A stretch of DNA of 64,000 nucleotides from Sphingomonas immobilis (GTDB lineage: Bacteria > Pseudomonadota > Alphaproteobacteria > Sphingomonadales > Sphingomonadaceae). The translations under genes were made by a program, and so were the position numbers. Below, one piece after another: positions 7,411 through 16,257 of this stretch (the first letter of the stretch is position 1; each line of letters starts with the position of its first letter). The stretch is from the NCBI RefSeq assembly GCF_030580995.1, contig NZ_JAUQSZ010000005.1, forward strand, positions 186,001-250,000. Reading direction: 5' to 3'. A model generated the notes under the pieces. It saw nothing but the letters and a program-made list of their open reading frames with translations, was not told the DNA's origin and did no database searches.

Positions 7411-9726
7411 ATGCCATCTTTCGCCTCCGCGCTGGAAACCACCCTCCACAAGGCGCTCGAAGCCGCTTCGTCGCGGCGCCATGAATATGCGACGCTGGAG
7501 CATCTGCTGCTCGCGCTCGTCGATGACGAACATGCCTCCAAGGTGATGTCGTCGTGCGGCGTAGATCTGGCCGAGCTGAAGACCACCGTCGCCCATTATC
7601 TCGACACCGAGCTCGAGGCGCTGAAGGTCGATGCCGCGACCGATCCCTCGCCCACCTCGGGCTTCCAGCGCGTCGTCCAGCGCGCCATCCTCCACGTCCA
7701 GTCCTCGGGCCGCGACGAGGTGACGGGTGCCAACGTGCTCGTCGCCCTGTTCTCGGAACGCGAGAGCTACGCCGTCTATTTCCTCCAGCAGCAGGACATG
7801 AGCCGCCTCGATGCCGTCAGCTTCATATCGCACGGCGTCGGCAAGGGCGGCGCAGCTCCCGAGGCCCGCGAAGTGAAGGGCGCGGAGGAAGAGAAACCCG
7901 CCAAGCAGGACAGCAAGGGCAAGAGCGAAAGCGCCCTCAAGCAGTTCTGCGTCGATCTCAACGAGAAGGCGAAGATTGGCAAGGTCGATCCCCTCATCGG
8001 CCGCGGCCCCGAAGTCGATCGCACGGTGCAGATCCTCTGCCGCCGTTCGAAGAACAACCCGCTCTATGTGGGCGACCCCGGCGTCGGCAAGACGGCCATC
8101 GCCGAGGGCCTCGCGCGCAAGATCGTCGAGGGCGACGTGCCCGAGGTGCTGCTGCCCGCCGTCATCTACTCGCTCGACATGGGCGCGCTGCTCGCCGGCA
8201 CGCGCTATCGCGGCGATTTCGAGGAGCGGCTGAAGGCGGTCGTCACCGAGCTCGAGAAGATGCCCGACGCCATCCTGTTCATCGACGAGATCCACACCGT
8301 CATCGGTGCCGGCGCGACCAGCGGCGGCGCGATGGATGCGTCGAACCTGCTCAAGCCGGCGCTGTCGGGCGGCACGATCCGTTGCATCGGATCGACCACC
8401 TACAAGGAGTTCCGCAACCACTTCGAGAAGGACCGCGCCCTGCTGCGGCGCTTCCAGAAGATCGACGTGAACGAGCCGACGATCGAGGACACGATCAAGA
8501 TCATCGCGGGGCTCCGGTCTGCGTTCGAAAGCCACCATTCGGTGAAGTACACGCCCGACGCCATCAAGGCGGCGGTCGAGCTTTCGGCGCGCTACATCAA
8601 CGACCGCAAGCTGCCCGACAAGGCGATCGACGTGATCGACGAGGTCGGCGCGATGCAGATGCTGGTGCCGCTCAACAAGCGCAAGAAGACGATCACGACC
8701 AAGGAGATCGAGGCCGTCATCGCGACGATGGCGCGCATCCCGCCGAAATCGGTCTCGACCGACGACACCAAGGCGCTCGAAAGCCTCGAGACCGATCTGA
8801 AGCGTGTCGTGTTCGGCCAGAATGTCGCGATCGAGAAGCTCGCCTCGGCGATCAAGCTCAGCCGCGCGGGTCTGCGCGATCCCGAAAAGCCGATCGGCAA
8901 CTATCTGTTCACCGGCCCCACCGGCGTCGGCAAGACCGAAGTCGCCAAGCAGCTCGCCTCGATCATGGGCATCCCGCTCCAGCGGTTCGACATGTCGGAA
9001 TATATGGAGCGCCATTCGGTCAGCCGCCTGATCGGTGCGCCTCCGGGTTATGTCGGCTTCGATCAAGGCGGTCTGCTGACCGACGCGATCGATCAGCAGC
9101 CGCACAGCGTGCTGTTGCTCGACGAGATCGAGAAGGCGCACCCGGACCTGTTCAACATCCTGCTGCAGGTGATGGACAACGGGCGGCTCACCGACCAGCA
9201 CGGCAAGACGGTCGATTTCCGCAACGTCATCCTCATCATGACGACCAATGCGGGCGCATCCGACATGGCGCGCGAGACGCTCGGCTTCGGCAACCTCTCC
9301 CGCGAGGGCGAGGATGAGCAGGCGGTGCAGAAGATGTTCACGCCGGAGTTCCGCAACCGTCTCGATGCGATCGTGCCGTTCGGCTATCTGCCGACCGAGG
9401 TCGTCGCCCGCGTGGTCGACAAGTTCATCCTGCAGCTCGAGCTGCAGCTTGCCGATCGCAACGTCCACATCAACCTCGACGACGAGTCCAAGACGTGGCT
9501 TACGGCGAAGGGCTATGACAAGCTCTACGGCGCGCGTCCGATGGGCCGTCTGATCCAGGAGAAGATCAAGCAGCCGCTGGCCGAGGAGCTGCTGTTCGGC
9601 AAGCTCGTCCACGGTGGCGAGGTCAGCGTGAAGATGAAGGACGGCGCGCTCGCCTTCGAAATCGTGCCGGCCGCGCCGAAGAAGCCGAAGAAGAAGTCTC
9701 CGCCCAAGACCGAAGCCGCCAAATAA
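7411..9726 (+). CDS. clpA: ATP-dependent Clp protease ATP-binding subunit ClpA
   Basis: 771 residues starting at the ATG after GGAG-TAATCTG. The Clp N-terminal domain (FASALETTLHKALEAASSRR) binds the ClpS adaptor. D1 has Walker A GDPGVGKT (about residue 221) and Walker B ILFIDEIHT; D2 has GPTGVGKT (about residue 502), LLLDEIEKAHPD and a sensor segment. ClpA unfolds substrates and feeds them to ClpP in the cytoplasm. In many bacteria clpS lies immediately upstream; here the 130-base gap before clpA holds no clpS, so the adaptor must be encoded elsewhere. The gene ends at a strong terminator. Confidence 0.97.
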   Translation: MPSFASALETTLHKALEAASSRRHEYATLEHLLLALVDDEHASKVMSSCGVDLAELKTTVAHYLDTELEALKVDAATDPSPTSGFQRVVQRAILHVQSSGRDEVTGANVLVALFSERESYAVYFLQQQDMSRLDAVSFISHGVGKGGAAPEAREVKGAEEEKPAKQDSKGKSESALKQFCVDLNEKAKIGKVDPLIGRGPEVDRTVQILCRRSKNNPLYVGDPGVGKTAIAEGLARKIVEGDVPEVLLPAVIYSLDMGALLAGTRYRGDFEERLKAVVTELEKMPDAILFIDEIHTVIGAGATSGGAMDASNLLKPALSGGTIRCIGSTTYKEFRNHFEKDRALLRRFQKIDVNEPTIEDTIKIIAGLRSAFESHHSVKYTPDAIKAAVELSARYINDRKLPDKAIDVIDEVGAMQMLVPLNKRKKTITTKEIEAVIATMARIPPKSVSTDDTKALESLETDLKRVVFGQNVAIEKLASAIKLSRAGLRDPEKPIGNYLFTGPTGVGKTEVAKQLASIMGIPLQRFDMSEYMERHSVSRLIGAPPGYVGFDQGGLLTDAIDQQPHSVLLLDEIEKAHPDLFNILLQVMDNGRLTDQHGKTVDFRNVILIMTTNAGASDMARETLGFGNLSREGEDEQAVQKMFTPEFRNRLDAIVPFGYLPTEVVARVVDKFILQLELQLADRNVHINLDDESKTWLTAKGYDKLYGARPMGRLIQEKIKQPLAEELLFGKLVHGGEVSVKMKDGALAFEIVPAAPKKPKKKSPPKTEAAK

Positions 9727-9747
9727 GGTCTCGGCGAGAAGGAAATC

Positions 9748-9780
9748 GGGGCAGGCCGGGCGACCGGCCTGCCCCTTTTC
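9748..9780 (+). terminator. Intrinsic terminator of clpA
   Basis: A perfect twelve-pair stem GGGGCAGGCCGG, loop GCGA, CCGGCCTGCCCC, then TTTTC. It lies between the converging clpA and UrcA genes and may act on both, although the T-run favours clpA. Confidence 0.88.
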
Positions 9781-9783
9781 GTA

Positions 9784-10122
9784 TCAGCGGTTGTTGGAGT
9801 TGACGGCGACCGCGACGGCGCGATTGCCGTCGAGGACGCGCGCGACCTGAACCTCGGCGCCCTTCATCGCGTTGCGGCGGCAGGCCGTCTGCGTCATGCG
9901 GATCGACAGGTCGCGCGACAGCACGCCGCCGCACACGGCGTCGGTTGCATAGCGCACGCGGCGATCGAGCTTCTTGCGGCCCAGGTCGCTGCTCATGTCG
10001 AGATCGGCATAGCTGACGCGAACCTGCGGCACCGGCTCCTGATGAAGTACAGGCGATGCTTGCGCCGACGATGCGCCGATGATCAGAGTGACGATAGCGG
10101 ATTTGAGAAAGAATTTCTGCAT
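9784..10122 (-). CDS. UrcA family protein
   Basis: 112 residues. A signal peptide (KSAIVTLIIGASSAQASP) precedes the UrcA signature VRVSYADLDMSSDLGRKKLD, the RRVRYATDAVCG cysteine segment and a second cysteine in TACRRNAM. UrcA proteins are small exported proteins common in Caulobacter and sphingomonads; the founding member was named from a uranium-responsive gene, and the molecular role is unknown. The 268 bases upstream, to the diguanylate cyclase, are unusually AT-rich for this window (for example ATTTTTATATAGATG) and probably hold divergent promoters. Confidence 0.85.
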   Translation of the reverse strand: MQKFFLKSAIVTLIIGASSAQASPVLHQEPVPQVRVSYADLDMSSDLGRKKLDRRVRYATDAVCGGVLSRDLSIRMTQTACRRNAMKGAEVQVARVLDGNRAVAVAVNSNNR

Positions 10123-10390
10123 TTTTATGACTCCTGCGGGAACACGATTGTTTTCATGTCAATCTTCGTGACATTTTATTTGATCTATTCGCGACCGGAT
10201 GCTGGTATTTCGTGATTTTTATATAGATGATTCGCCCCTGTCTCGCCGCGACTAAACGGCTTTAGTTACAGACCAGAGACATTTTCTGCGGAGATGTGCA
10301 GCCCAGTCGCGCTGCGCGGATGCGGCGAAACCGGCGACATGCACGCGAAATTTACCAGATATTTCAGAACTGGCCTTAGCCGTTCTCGTG

Positions 10391-12076
10391 ATGTCGCCGC
10401 GCCAGCTTCTCCCCATATTCCTGTTTCTGGCCGCCCTGCTCTGCGGATCCGGCGCGGCGCACGCTCAAGCCGGATCGGTCGGCACCGCGATCCACCCCTG
10501 CATCGTCCGCGCCGCACCCGGCGTGACCGCGCGCGCGCTGTTTCGGACCCCCGCCGCCTTCGATTGCACCACGCCACAGCCGCGTTTCGGCCCCGGCGAC
10601 TATTGGGTCATCAGCCAGCCGCTCAATGCCGAGGGCCTGGACATGCGTCTTGCCGTGCGTTCGTCGAGCACGTGGCAGCGCGTCGGGACGATCCATGCAC
10701 TCTATGACGACGGCCATATCGTCTCGATCCGCACCGACGACCAGGCCGCTACCCGCACGCTGAAACTTGGCGCGATCTTTCAGCGGTGGCTGCCGCGTAC
10801 CGACCGCCGCCTCGTCAGGCTGCTCTGGCATATCGAGGGATCGCAGAACCTGCGCGGCATGCTGATCGCGCCGACGCTGGCGACGGCCGCGCAATCGAGC
10901 CTGTCGGACGTGCTGCTGGCTGCCTTCTACGCGAGCTTCTGCGGGCTGTGCCTGGCGCTGCTGCTGTTCAACATGGGCCTCGCCCATGCGCTGCGGCACC
11001 GCTTCATGGCGTTCTACTGCGTGATGATGGTGGGGCTGCTCGCCTACGGCATCACCTCGTCGGGCGCGCTGGCGTGGATCTTCCCGGATATCCCGAACAC
11101 GCTGCGGCTGCGCATCAACTACACTTTGCTGGCGATGGTCAGCGTGTCCGCGCTCGCCTTCCTGTGCAATTTCTTCGAGGAGGGCATCGTCACCCCCGCG
11201 CTGCGGCGTGTGGTGCGGACGGTGGGCTGGATGGTGACGTGTTCCACCGTCTGCTTTGCGCTGCTCGCGCCGTGGCAGATGCGGGTGCTGGACACGGCCT
11301 ATGCACTCAGCCTGCTGTCGCTGATCTGTGCGCTGGTGCCGATCCTCATCAACGCCTGGCGCCGGCAGAGTGCATATCTGGGCTTCTTCACGCTCGCGTG
11401 GAGCCTGCCGCTCGGCTTCGCGCTGGCGCGCGCCGCGTTCAGCCTGGGGCTGACGCCCTATAGTTTCTGGGTCGACAATTCGACCATCGCCTCGATGGCG
11501 CTGGAGGCTTTGCTGTCGAGCCTCGCCATTGCGCACCGCATCCTGCTGATCGCGCGCGAACGCGACGAGGCGCGCGAGCAGGAGATGGCGGCGCGGCTCC
11601 TTGCCGATACCGATCCGCTGACCGGGCTGCTCAACCGCCGCGCGTTCCTGCGCGAGGCGATCGGGCGCGAGGGCGAACAGGTGTTGATCATCGCCGATCT
11701 CGACCATTTCAAGCGCGTCAACGAAACCATTGGCCATGACGGCGGCGACGAGGTGCTGCGCATCTTCGCCCGTACGCTGCGCCAGTCGATGCCGGAAGGC
11801 GCGCTGATCGCCCGGCTCGGCGGCGAGGAATTCGGCGTTGTCGCCGCGCGCGGCAAAGCGCCCGATCCCCAAGGAATCCTGGAACGCCTGCGCGTCGCGC
11901 GGATGCCGTTCGACATTCCCGTCACCGCCAGCATCGGCACCTGCGTCGGCCCGTTGCTGCGCGAGGCCGACTGGAAGATGCTGTACCACAGCGCCGACCG
12001 CGCGCTGTTCGAGGCCAAGACCGCAGGCCGGGACCGCGTACAGGTTGCCGCCGCACCGGAGCGATACGCCGCTTAA
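10391..12076 (+). CDS. Membrane diguanylate cyclase with 7TM sensor and GGDEF domain
   Basis: 561 residues (a GTG one codon earlier is also possible). A signal peptide (LLPIFLFLAALLCGSGAAHA) precedes a periplasmic domain of about 150 residues. Seven or so membrane segments run from roughly residue 170 to 370 (7TMR-DISM type). They are followed by a coiled-coil linker (ARERDEAREQEMAARLLADT) and a GGDEF domain with DPLTGLLNRRAFL, IIADLDHFKRVNET and active-site RLGGEEFGVV near residues 475-484. It should make c-di-GMP in response to a periplasmic or membrane cue. The product inhibition site RxxD is absent: the residues in its usual place are EGAL. Confidence 0.9.
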   Translation: MSPRQLLPIFLFLAALLCGSGAAHAQAGSVGTAIHPCIVRAAPGVTARALFRTPAAFDCTTPQPRFGPGDYWVISQPLNAEGLDMRLAVRSSSTWQRVGTIHALYDDGHIVSIRTDDQAATRTLKLGAIFQRWLPRTDRRLVRLLWHIEGSQNLRGMLIAPTLATAAQSSLSDVLLAAFYASFCGLCLALLLFNMGLAHALRHRFMAFYCVMMVGLLAYGITSSGALAWIFPDIPNTLRLRINYTLLAMVSVSALAFLCNFFEEGIVTPALRRVVRTVGWMVTCSTVCFALLAPWQMRVLDTAYALSLLSLICALVPILINAWRRQSAYLGFFTLAWSLPLGFALARAAFSLGLTPYSFWVDNSTIASMALEALLSSLAIAHRILLIARERDEAREQEMAARLLADTDPLTGLLNRRAFLREAIGREGEQVLIIADLDHFKRVNETIGHDGGDEVLRIFARTLRQSMPEGALIARLGGEEFGVVAARGKAPDPQGILERLRVARMPFDIPVTASIGTCVGPLLREADWKMLYHSADRALFEAKTAGRDRVQVAAAPERYAA

Positions 12077-12117
12077 CCAATCTTGCCGTCTCGTTGCGGA
12101 TGCGATATGGCAAAGCC

Positions 12118-12315
12118 ATGCGGAATCGACGTCTCGCATTGCTGATCGGCGCGGCCCTGTTGCTGATCGCGGGCGTGCGCCATCCGTCGATGGACCTGCG
12201 CGTGATCACGCACGACGCCGCCGACCTCTCCCCGCACAAGGTGCAGGCTGCGGTCGAACTCGGCATCGCCTCGGTCTCGGTGCTGATCACCTGGACGTCG
12301 AAGAAATTCGCCTGA
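12118..12315 (+). CDS. Small membrane protein of unknown function
   Basis: 65 residues: a basic N-terminus, one membrane helix (LALLIGAALLLIAGV), the segment RHPSMDLRVITHDAADLSPH and a second weakly hydrophobic helix VELGIASVSVLITWTSKKFA. I recognise no characterised family. It is read in the same direction just after the diguanylate cyclase, with a 41-base gap, so it may be co-transcribed. Alternative in-frame starts exist up to 24 bases earlier; none has a clear ribosome binding site. Confidence 0.6.
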   Translation: MRNRRLALLIGAALLLIAGVRHPSMDLRVITHDAADLSPHKVQAAVELGIASVSVLITWTSKKFA

Positions 12316-12320
12316 CCTGA

Positions 12321-12342
12321 GGGGCGGCGCGAAGGCCGCCCC
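12321..12342. terminator. Possible terminator hairpin between converging genes
   Basis: GGGGCGGC, loop GCGAAG, GCCGCCCC: a perfect eight-pair stem between the small membrane protein and the converging M28 peptidase. Neither side has a T-run, so this is weaker than the other terminators in the window. Confidence 0.35.
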
Positions 12343-12351
12343 GGTCGACCC

Positions 12352-14604
12352 CTATCTCCCCATCACCGTCACCCGCGCCGCGTCCAGCCGCGCGCTGTAA
12401 GCGTCCAAGACCTTGGCGATGCGTCCGGCATAGACGTTCGCGTCGTCGAAACGCCGCTCCTCGATCGCCTCGCGCACGCCCGGCAGCGTCTTGGCGCCGT
12501 AGCCGGTGAAGCGGCCGGGCGCGTAGATCATGTGCTTGTACCAGGTGCGTCCGGGCAGTCCGCGATCGTCGAGCAGCAACTGGTCGATATCGCGCAACTG
12601 GCCGTTGAGCTTCACCCGCGCCGCCGGCGTCAGTTTGCCACCCTTGTCGGCATAGGCGCTGTCGTACGCTGCCGCCGCCTTCTTGAGCCGGTCGACCGCA
12701 TCCTCCAGCGCGGCGAGTTCGACATGCGGCGTGTCCGCCTCCACCGCCGCCGGGCCGACCGGCTTCAACGGGTCGCTCGCCAGCCGGAAAGCGTCGTCCT
12801 TGAGCAGCTTCTCGCGCTTGCGGTCAGCCTCGCGGCGGCCGTCGGCGAGCTTCTTCACCTCGTCGAGATACGTGCCGACCGTGTCCGCGAAATCGCCGAA
12901 GCGCTGCGGCGGCGTGTCGCTGTCGGCCACGCGCAGCACCAGCCGCCCGACCACTTTCGACAGCGCAGCACCATATTTCAGGCCGGGATCGTCGAAGGTC
13001 GTGAAGTGATGATAGCTGTCGTAGATCGAGTGGTAGACGCCGCCGCTCTCGTCCTCCCCGCCGAAGCCGATGTTGAGCGCCGGCAGGCCGAGATGCTGGA
13101 GATAGGCCGAATAGTCCGACCCCGAACCGAGCGCCCCGATCGGCACGTCGCCGCCCTTCTCCGCCGCCGCCAGCGTCGCCGCGTCGTCGCGCCCGGTCTT
13201 GTCGTACGCGCCGACACGGATCGCCGCGCGCATCCGTTCCGCCGCCGAGGCACCGGTCTCGGGATCCTTCACGTCGGCGGCGACACCGTTGACGAGATGC
13301 TGGAAGTCGTGGCTCCCCTGCGCATAGAGGAAGCCGCGCCCGTTGCCGTCGGTGTTGATGTAGAGAACCGCCCTCTTCTGGAGCTCGTCGGCGTGCGCCT
13401 CGGCCCATTCGGTCGAGCCGAGCAGCATCGGCTCCTCCGCATCCCAGCTCGCGAAGACGATCGTGCGCTGCGGCCGCCAGCCCGATTTCCACAACGCACC
13501 CAGCGCCTTCGCCTCGGACAGCATGGCGACGTTGCCCGACAACGGATCGGACGCGCCGAACACCCAGCCGTCATGGTGATTGCCGCGCAGCACCCACTGA
13601 TCGGGATATTGCGAGCCCGGCAGCTTGGCGATCACGTCGTAGACGGGCTTGAGCGACCAGTCGGACTTGACCGCGAGGTGGACCTGCACGCCGTTGTCGC
13701 CGCCGAGGTGATAGGCAAGCGGCAGGCCGCCGCGGAACGGCTCCGGCGCGAGCGGACCGCCGAGCTTCGCCAGCAGCTTCGATGCGTCGCCGTACGACAT
13801 CGGCAGCACGGGGATCTTGAGGATCGTCTGCGCCTGCGCGCGGCTGAGCCGCTTCGCTCCTGCCGTGGCGCCGATGCCGGGCGTCAGCGGATCGCCGGGA
13901 TAGGTCGTCATGTCGGCGACCGAGCCGCGCTGCACGCCGAAATCGGGCCGCGCGCCGCCCTTGGGATAGACGTCACCCTCGCCGTAGCCGTCGTCGGCCG
14001 GGTCCGAATAGATGATCGTGCCGACCGCGCCATGATCCTGCGCGAGCTTCGGCTTCAACCCGCGCCAGCCGACGCCGTAGCGCGCGATGACGATCTTGCC
14101 CCTCACGTCGACGCCGCGCCGCGCGAGCGCCTTGTAATCGTCGGGCATGCCGTAATTGACGTAGACGAGATCGGCGGTGACGTCGCCGTCGCCCTGGAAG
14201 GCGACGTAGGGCGGCAGCGCGTCCTTGGTGATCGCGGCGGCGGAGGTGTCGTCACCCGGCACCGGCGGCTCCTGCCCGCCGAGCGTGATCTTCTCCGGGC
14301 TCACCATCTCGACCGTCGTCGAGATCGGCGTGGGATAGAGCACCTGAAAGGTCTCGATATGCGCGTCCCAGCCCCATTCCTTGAACTTCGACAGGATGAA
14401 ATCGGCATTGGCCTTGTCGTGGGGGCTGCCGACATGGTTCGGCGCCGACGACATCTGCTTCATCCAGTCCATCTGGTCCTGCGAGCTGACCGAAGCGTCG
14501 AATTGCGCCTCCAGCGCCTTGCGGTCGGTCGGGGCTTGCGCGACGGCCGCCCCCGCCAGGGCGAGCACGCCCACGCACGCCAGAAGACTTGCCCGCTTGA
14601 TCAT
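12352..14604 (-). CDS. Secreted M28 family zinc metallopeptidase (glutamate carboxypeptidase II-like)
   Basis: 750 residues. The signal peptide is ASLLACVGVLALAGAAVAQA. A protease-associated domain (residues about 130-250) is inserted before the catalytic M28 domain. The zinc and catalytic motifs are GNHHDGWVFGASDPLSG, SWDAEEPMLLGSTEW, YINTDG and YHSIYDSYHHF. The C-terminal 170 residues resemble the transferrin-receptor-like dimerisation domain. This is the layout of glutamate carboxypeptidase II/PSMA-type enzymes, which remove C-terminal residues or process dipeptides; here it would act in the periplasm. It is divergent from the lipase gene and probably monocistronic. Confidence 0.9.
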   Translation of the reverse strand: MIKRASLLACVGVLALAGAAVAQAPTDRKALEAQFDASVSSQDQMDWMKQMSSAPNHVGSPHDKANADFILSKFKEWGWDAHIETFQVLYPTPISTTVEMVSPEKITLGGQEPPVPGDDTSAAAITKDALPPYVAFQGDGDVTADLVYVNYGMPDDYKALARRGVDVRGKIVIARYGVGWRGLKPKLAQDHGAVGTIIYSDPADDGYGEGDVYPKGGARPDFGVQRGSVADMTTYPGDPLTPGIGATAGAKRLSRAQAQTILKIPVLPMSYGDASKLLAKLGGPLAPEPFRGGLPLAYHLGGDNGVQVHLAVKSDWSLKPVYDVIAKLPGSQYPDQWVLRGNHHDGWVFGASDPLSGNVAMLSEAKALGALWKSGWRPQRTIVFASWDAEEPMLLGSTEWAEAHADELQKRAVLYINTDGNGRGFLYAQGSHDFQHLVNGVAADVKDPETGASAAERMRAAIRVGAYDKTGRDDAATLAAAEKGGDVPIGALGSGSDYSAYLQHLGLPALNIGFGGEDESGGVYHSIYDSYHHFTTFDDPGLKYGAALSKVVGRLVLRVADSDTPPQRFGDFADTVGTYLDEVKKLADGRREADRKREKLLKDDAFRLASDPLKPVGPAAVEADTPHVELAALEDAVDRLKKAAAAYDSAYADKGGKLTPAARVKLNGQLRDIDQLLLDDRGLPGRTWYKHMIYAPGRFTGYGAKTLPGVREAIEERRFDDANVYAGRIAKVLDAYSARLDAARVTVMGR

Positions 14605-14709
14605 GTCGCTACCCCTGTATGCTGATGTTTAGGCAGCATGCGTCAGCGCGGGAGCGAGCGCAATTGCGGCCCGGCGCCCCATCGCGTAAACTTGCGTAAA
14701 TTCGTGAGA

Positions 14710-15861
14710 ATGCTGCGGAGAAGCGATGTGCCAAGGTGTACAGCTGCGCTGAGTATCGCGATCTCGGGCGCGCTCCTGACGGCGCCGATCGCCCCCCTCG
14801 CTGCACAGCAGGGCGCGATCGTCCGCTCGACATCCATAGCCGGCGCGCCTGCCGGAGCCGCCGCCCACCGCATCAGCTATCGCTCGACCGACAAGGACGG
14901 GCGCCCGATCGTGGTGACCGGTGCCGTCGTCGTCCCGACCGGACGCGCGCCCGCCGGCGGAAGACCGGTGGTGGTCTGGGCGCACGGCGCGTCAGGCGTG
15001 GCGGAGCCCTGTGGGCTATCTGACAAGCCGGGACTGTTCGCACAAATCGCCGGGCTGAAGGAAATGCTCGCCGCCGGATACGTCGTGACGGCGCCCGACT
15101 ATCAGGGTCTCGGCAATCCCGGCCCGCATCCGTTCCTGATCGGCCCCGCCGCCGCGCACAGCGTGCTCGATGCCGTGCGCGCGGCACGTGCCATGCCGGG
15201 CGCGCAGACATCGGCTCACTATGCGGTATGGGGCGAGTCGCTGGGCGCGTATTCGGCGCTGTGGTCGGGCAAGCTGGCCGCACGTTATGCACCGGAACTG
15301 ACCCTGGTCGGGGTCGCAGCGGCGGCACCGCCGACGGATATCAAGGCCAATCTCACCGGCGGCACCAACGCCGCCGTGCGCGCTTTCCTAATGGCCTACG
15401 CCGGGGAAAGCTGGTCGAAAGTCTACGGCCTTCCCCTCACCACCGTCGTCAAGCCGGCCACCGCGACGCTCATCACCGCGATCGCCCGAAATTGCGTGTC
15501 GCTCGATGGCTTCAAGCTGCGCACCAAGATCGGTATGCTGCGCCTCGCGCATCAATTGCGGAACGTGGATCTCGCCGCATCGCCCCGCTGGGCCGCGCTG
15601 ATGACCCAGAATTCCGTCACGCCCGACGGGCTCGCCGTGCCGCTACTGATCGCGCAAGGGTCGAAGGACGTGATCGTGTCGCCCGCAGTGACGAAGCGCT
15701 TTGTCGACCGGCTGTGCGCAGCGCGTGCGACGGTGCGCTACGTCCCGATCGCAGGCGGGGATCATGTCTCGGTCGCGAAGAGCTCGGTGGCCGTGACCAC
15801 CGCGTGGTTGCGGCAACGCTTCGCCGACGCACCCGCGCCGAACGATTGCGGCAGACTGTAA
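14710..15861 (+). CDS. Secreted alpha/beta-hydrolase, secretory lipase family
   Basis: 383 residues from the ATG that gives a proper signal peptide (RCTAALSIAISGALLTAPIA); an earlier in-frame ATG adds 24 arginine-rich residues. The core has the nucleophile elbow WGESLGAYSA (GxSxG), a preceding VVVWAHGASG oxyanion loop, an acidic residue in LIAQGSKDVIV and His in PIAGGDHVSV. This matches the PF03583-type secretory lipase / triacylglycerol lipase group. Cysteine pairs support an exported protein. The substrate is probably a lipid ester, but this is not determined by the sequence. Confidence 0.8.
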   Translation: MLRRSDVPRCTAALSIAISGALLTAPIAPLAAQQGAIVRSTSIAGAPAGAAAHRISYRSTDKDGRPIVVTGAVVVPTGRAPAGGRPVVVWAHGASGVAEPCGLSDKPGLFAQIAGLKEMLAAGYVVTAPDYQGLGNPGPHPFLIGPAAAHSVLDAVRAARAMPGAQTSAHYAVWGESLGAYSALWSGKLAARYAPELTLVGVAAAAPPTDIKANLTGGTNAAVRAFLMAYAGESWSKVYGLPLTTVVKPATATLITAIARNCVSLDGFKLRTKIGMLRLAHQLRNVDLAASPRWAALMTQNSVTPDGLAVPLLIAQGSKDVIVSPAVTKRFVDRLCAARATVRYVPIAGGDHVSVAKSSVAVTTAWLRQRFADAPAPNDCGRL

Positions 15862-15865
15862 GGTC

Positions 15866-16150
15866 TCACCCCTCCCCGCGCACCCGCTCGTGATGGCGGA
15901 TCACTTCGTCGATGATGAAGCGCAGGAACTTCTCGCTGAAATCGGGATCGAGGTTCGCCTGTTTGGCCAGCCCGCGCAGCCGCGCGATTTGCGTGTCCTC
16001 GCGACCCGGATCGGCGGGGGGCAGGCCCGCGGTCGCCTTGTACTGCCCTACCGCCTGCGTCACCTTGAAGCGCTCGGCGAGCAGAAACACCAGCGCCGCG
16101 TCGATATTGTCGATGCTCTGGCGGAAGCCGTTCAGCGTCTCGTCGGTCAT
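15866..16150 (-). CDS. Chorismate mutase, AroQ type
   Basis: 94 residues: three helices with FRQSIDNIDAALVFLLAERF, the VGQYKATAGLPPADPGREDT lysine/arginine region and an FIIDEVIRHHERVR final helix. This is the all-alpha AroQ fold that converts chorismate to prephenate for phenylalanine and tyrosine synthesis in the cytoplasm. The start follows GGGGA; a longer version would add 19 basic residues of low credibility. It faces the lipase tail-to-tail with a four-base gap and is divergent from the polyprenyl synthase. Confidence 0.9.
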   Translation of the reverse strand: MTDETLNGFRQSIDNIDAALVFLLAERFKVTQAVGQYKATAGLPPADPGREDTQIARLRGLAKQANLDPDFSEKFLRFIIDEVIRHHERVRGEG

Positions 16151-16257
16151 CGTGCATTCCCCGCATGTAGATCGGCGCCTTTTGATGGCCGCTTCGTCGC
16201 GGCGCAAGCCCGCGCGGGGTTGCCTTTAATCAACACAGCGGCCACATCGCCAGCGAG

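Noticed and set aside
10123..10390. A small RNA or toxin gene in the AT-rich gap between UrcA and the diguanylate cyclase
   Set aside because: No terminator, no stable fold and no open frame with a ribosome binding site; promoters explain the AT content.
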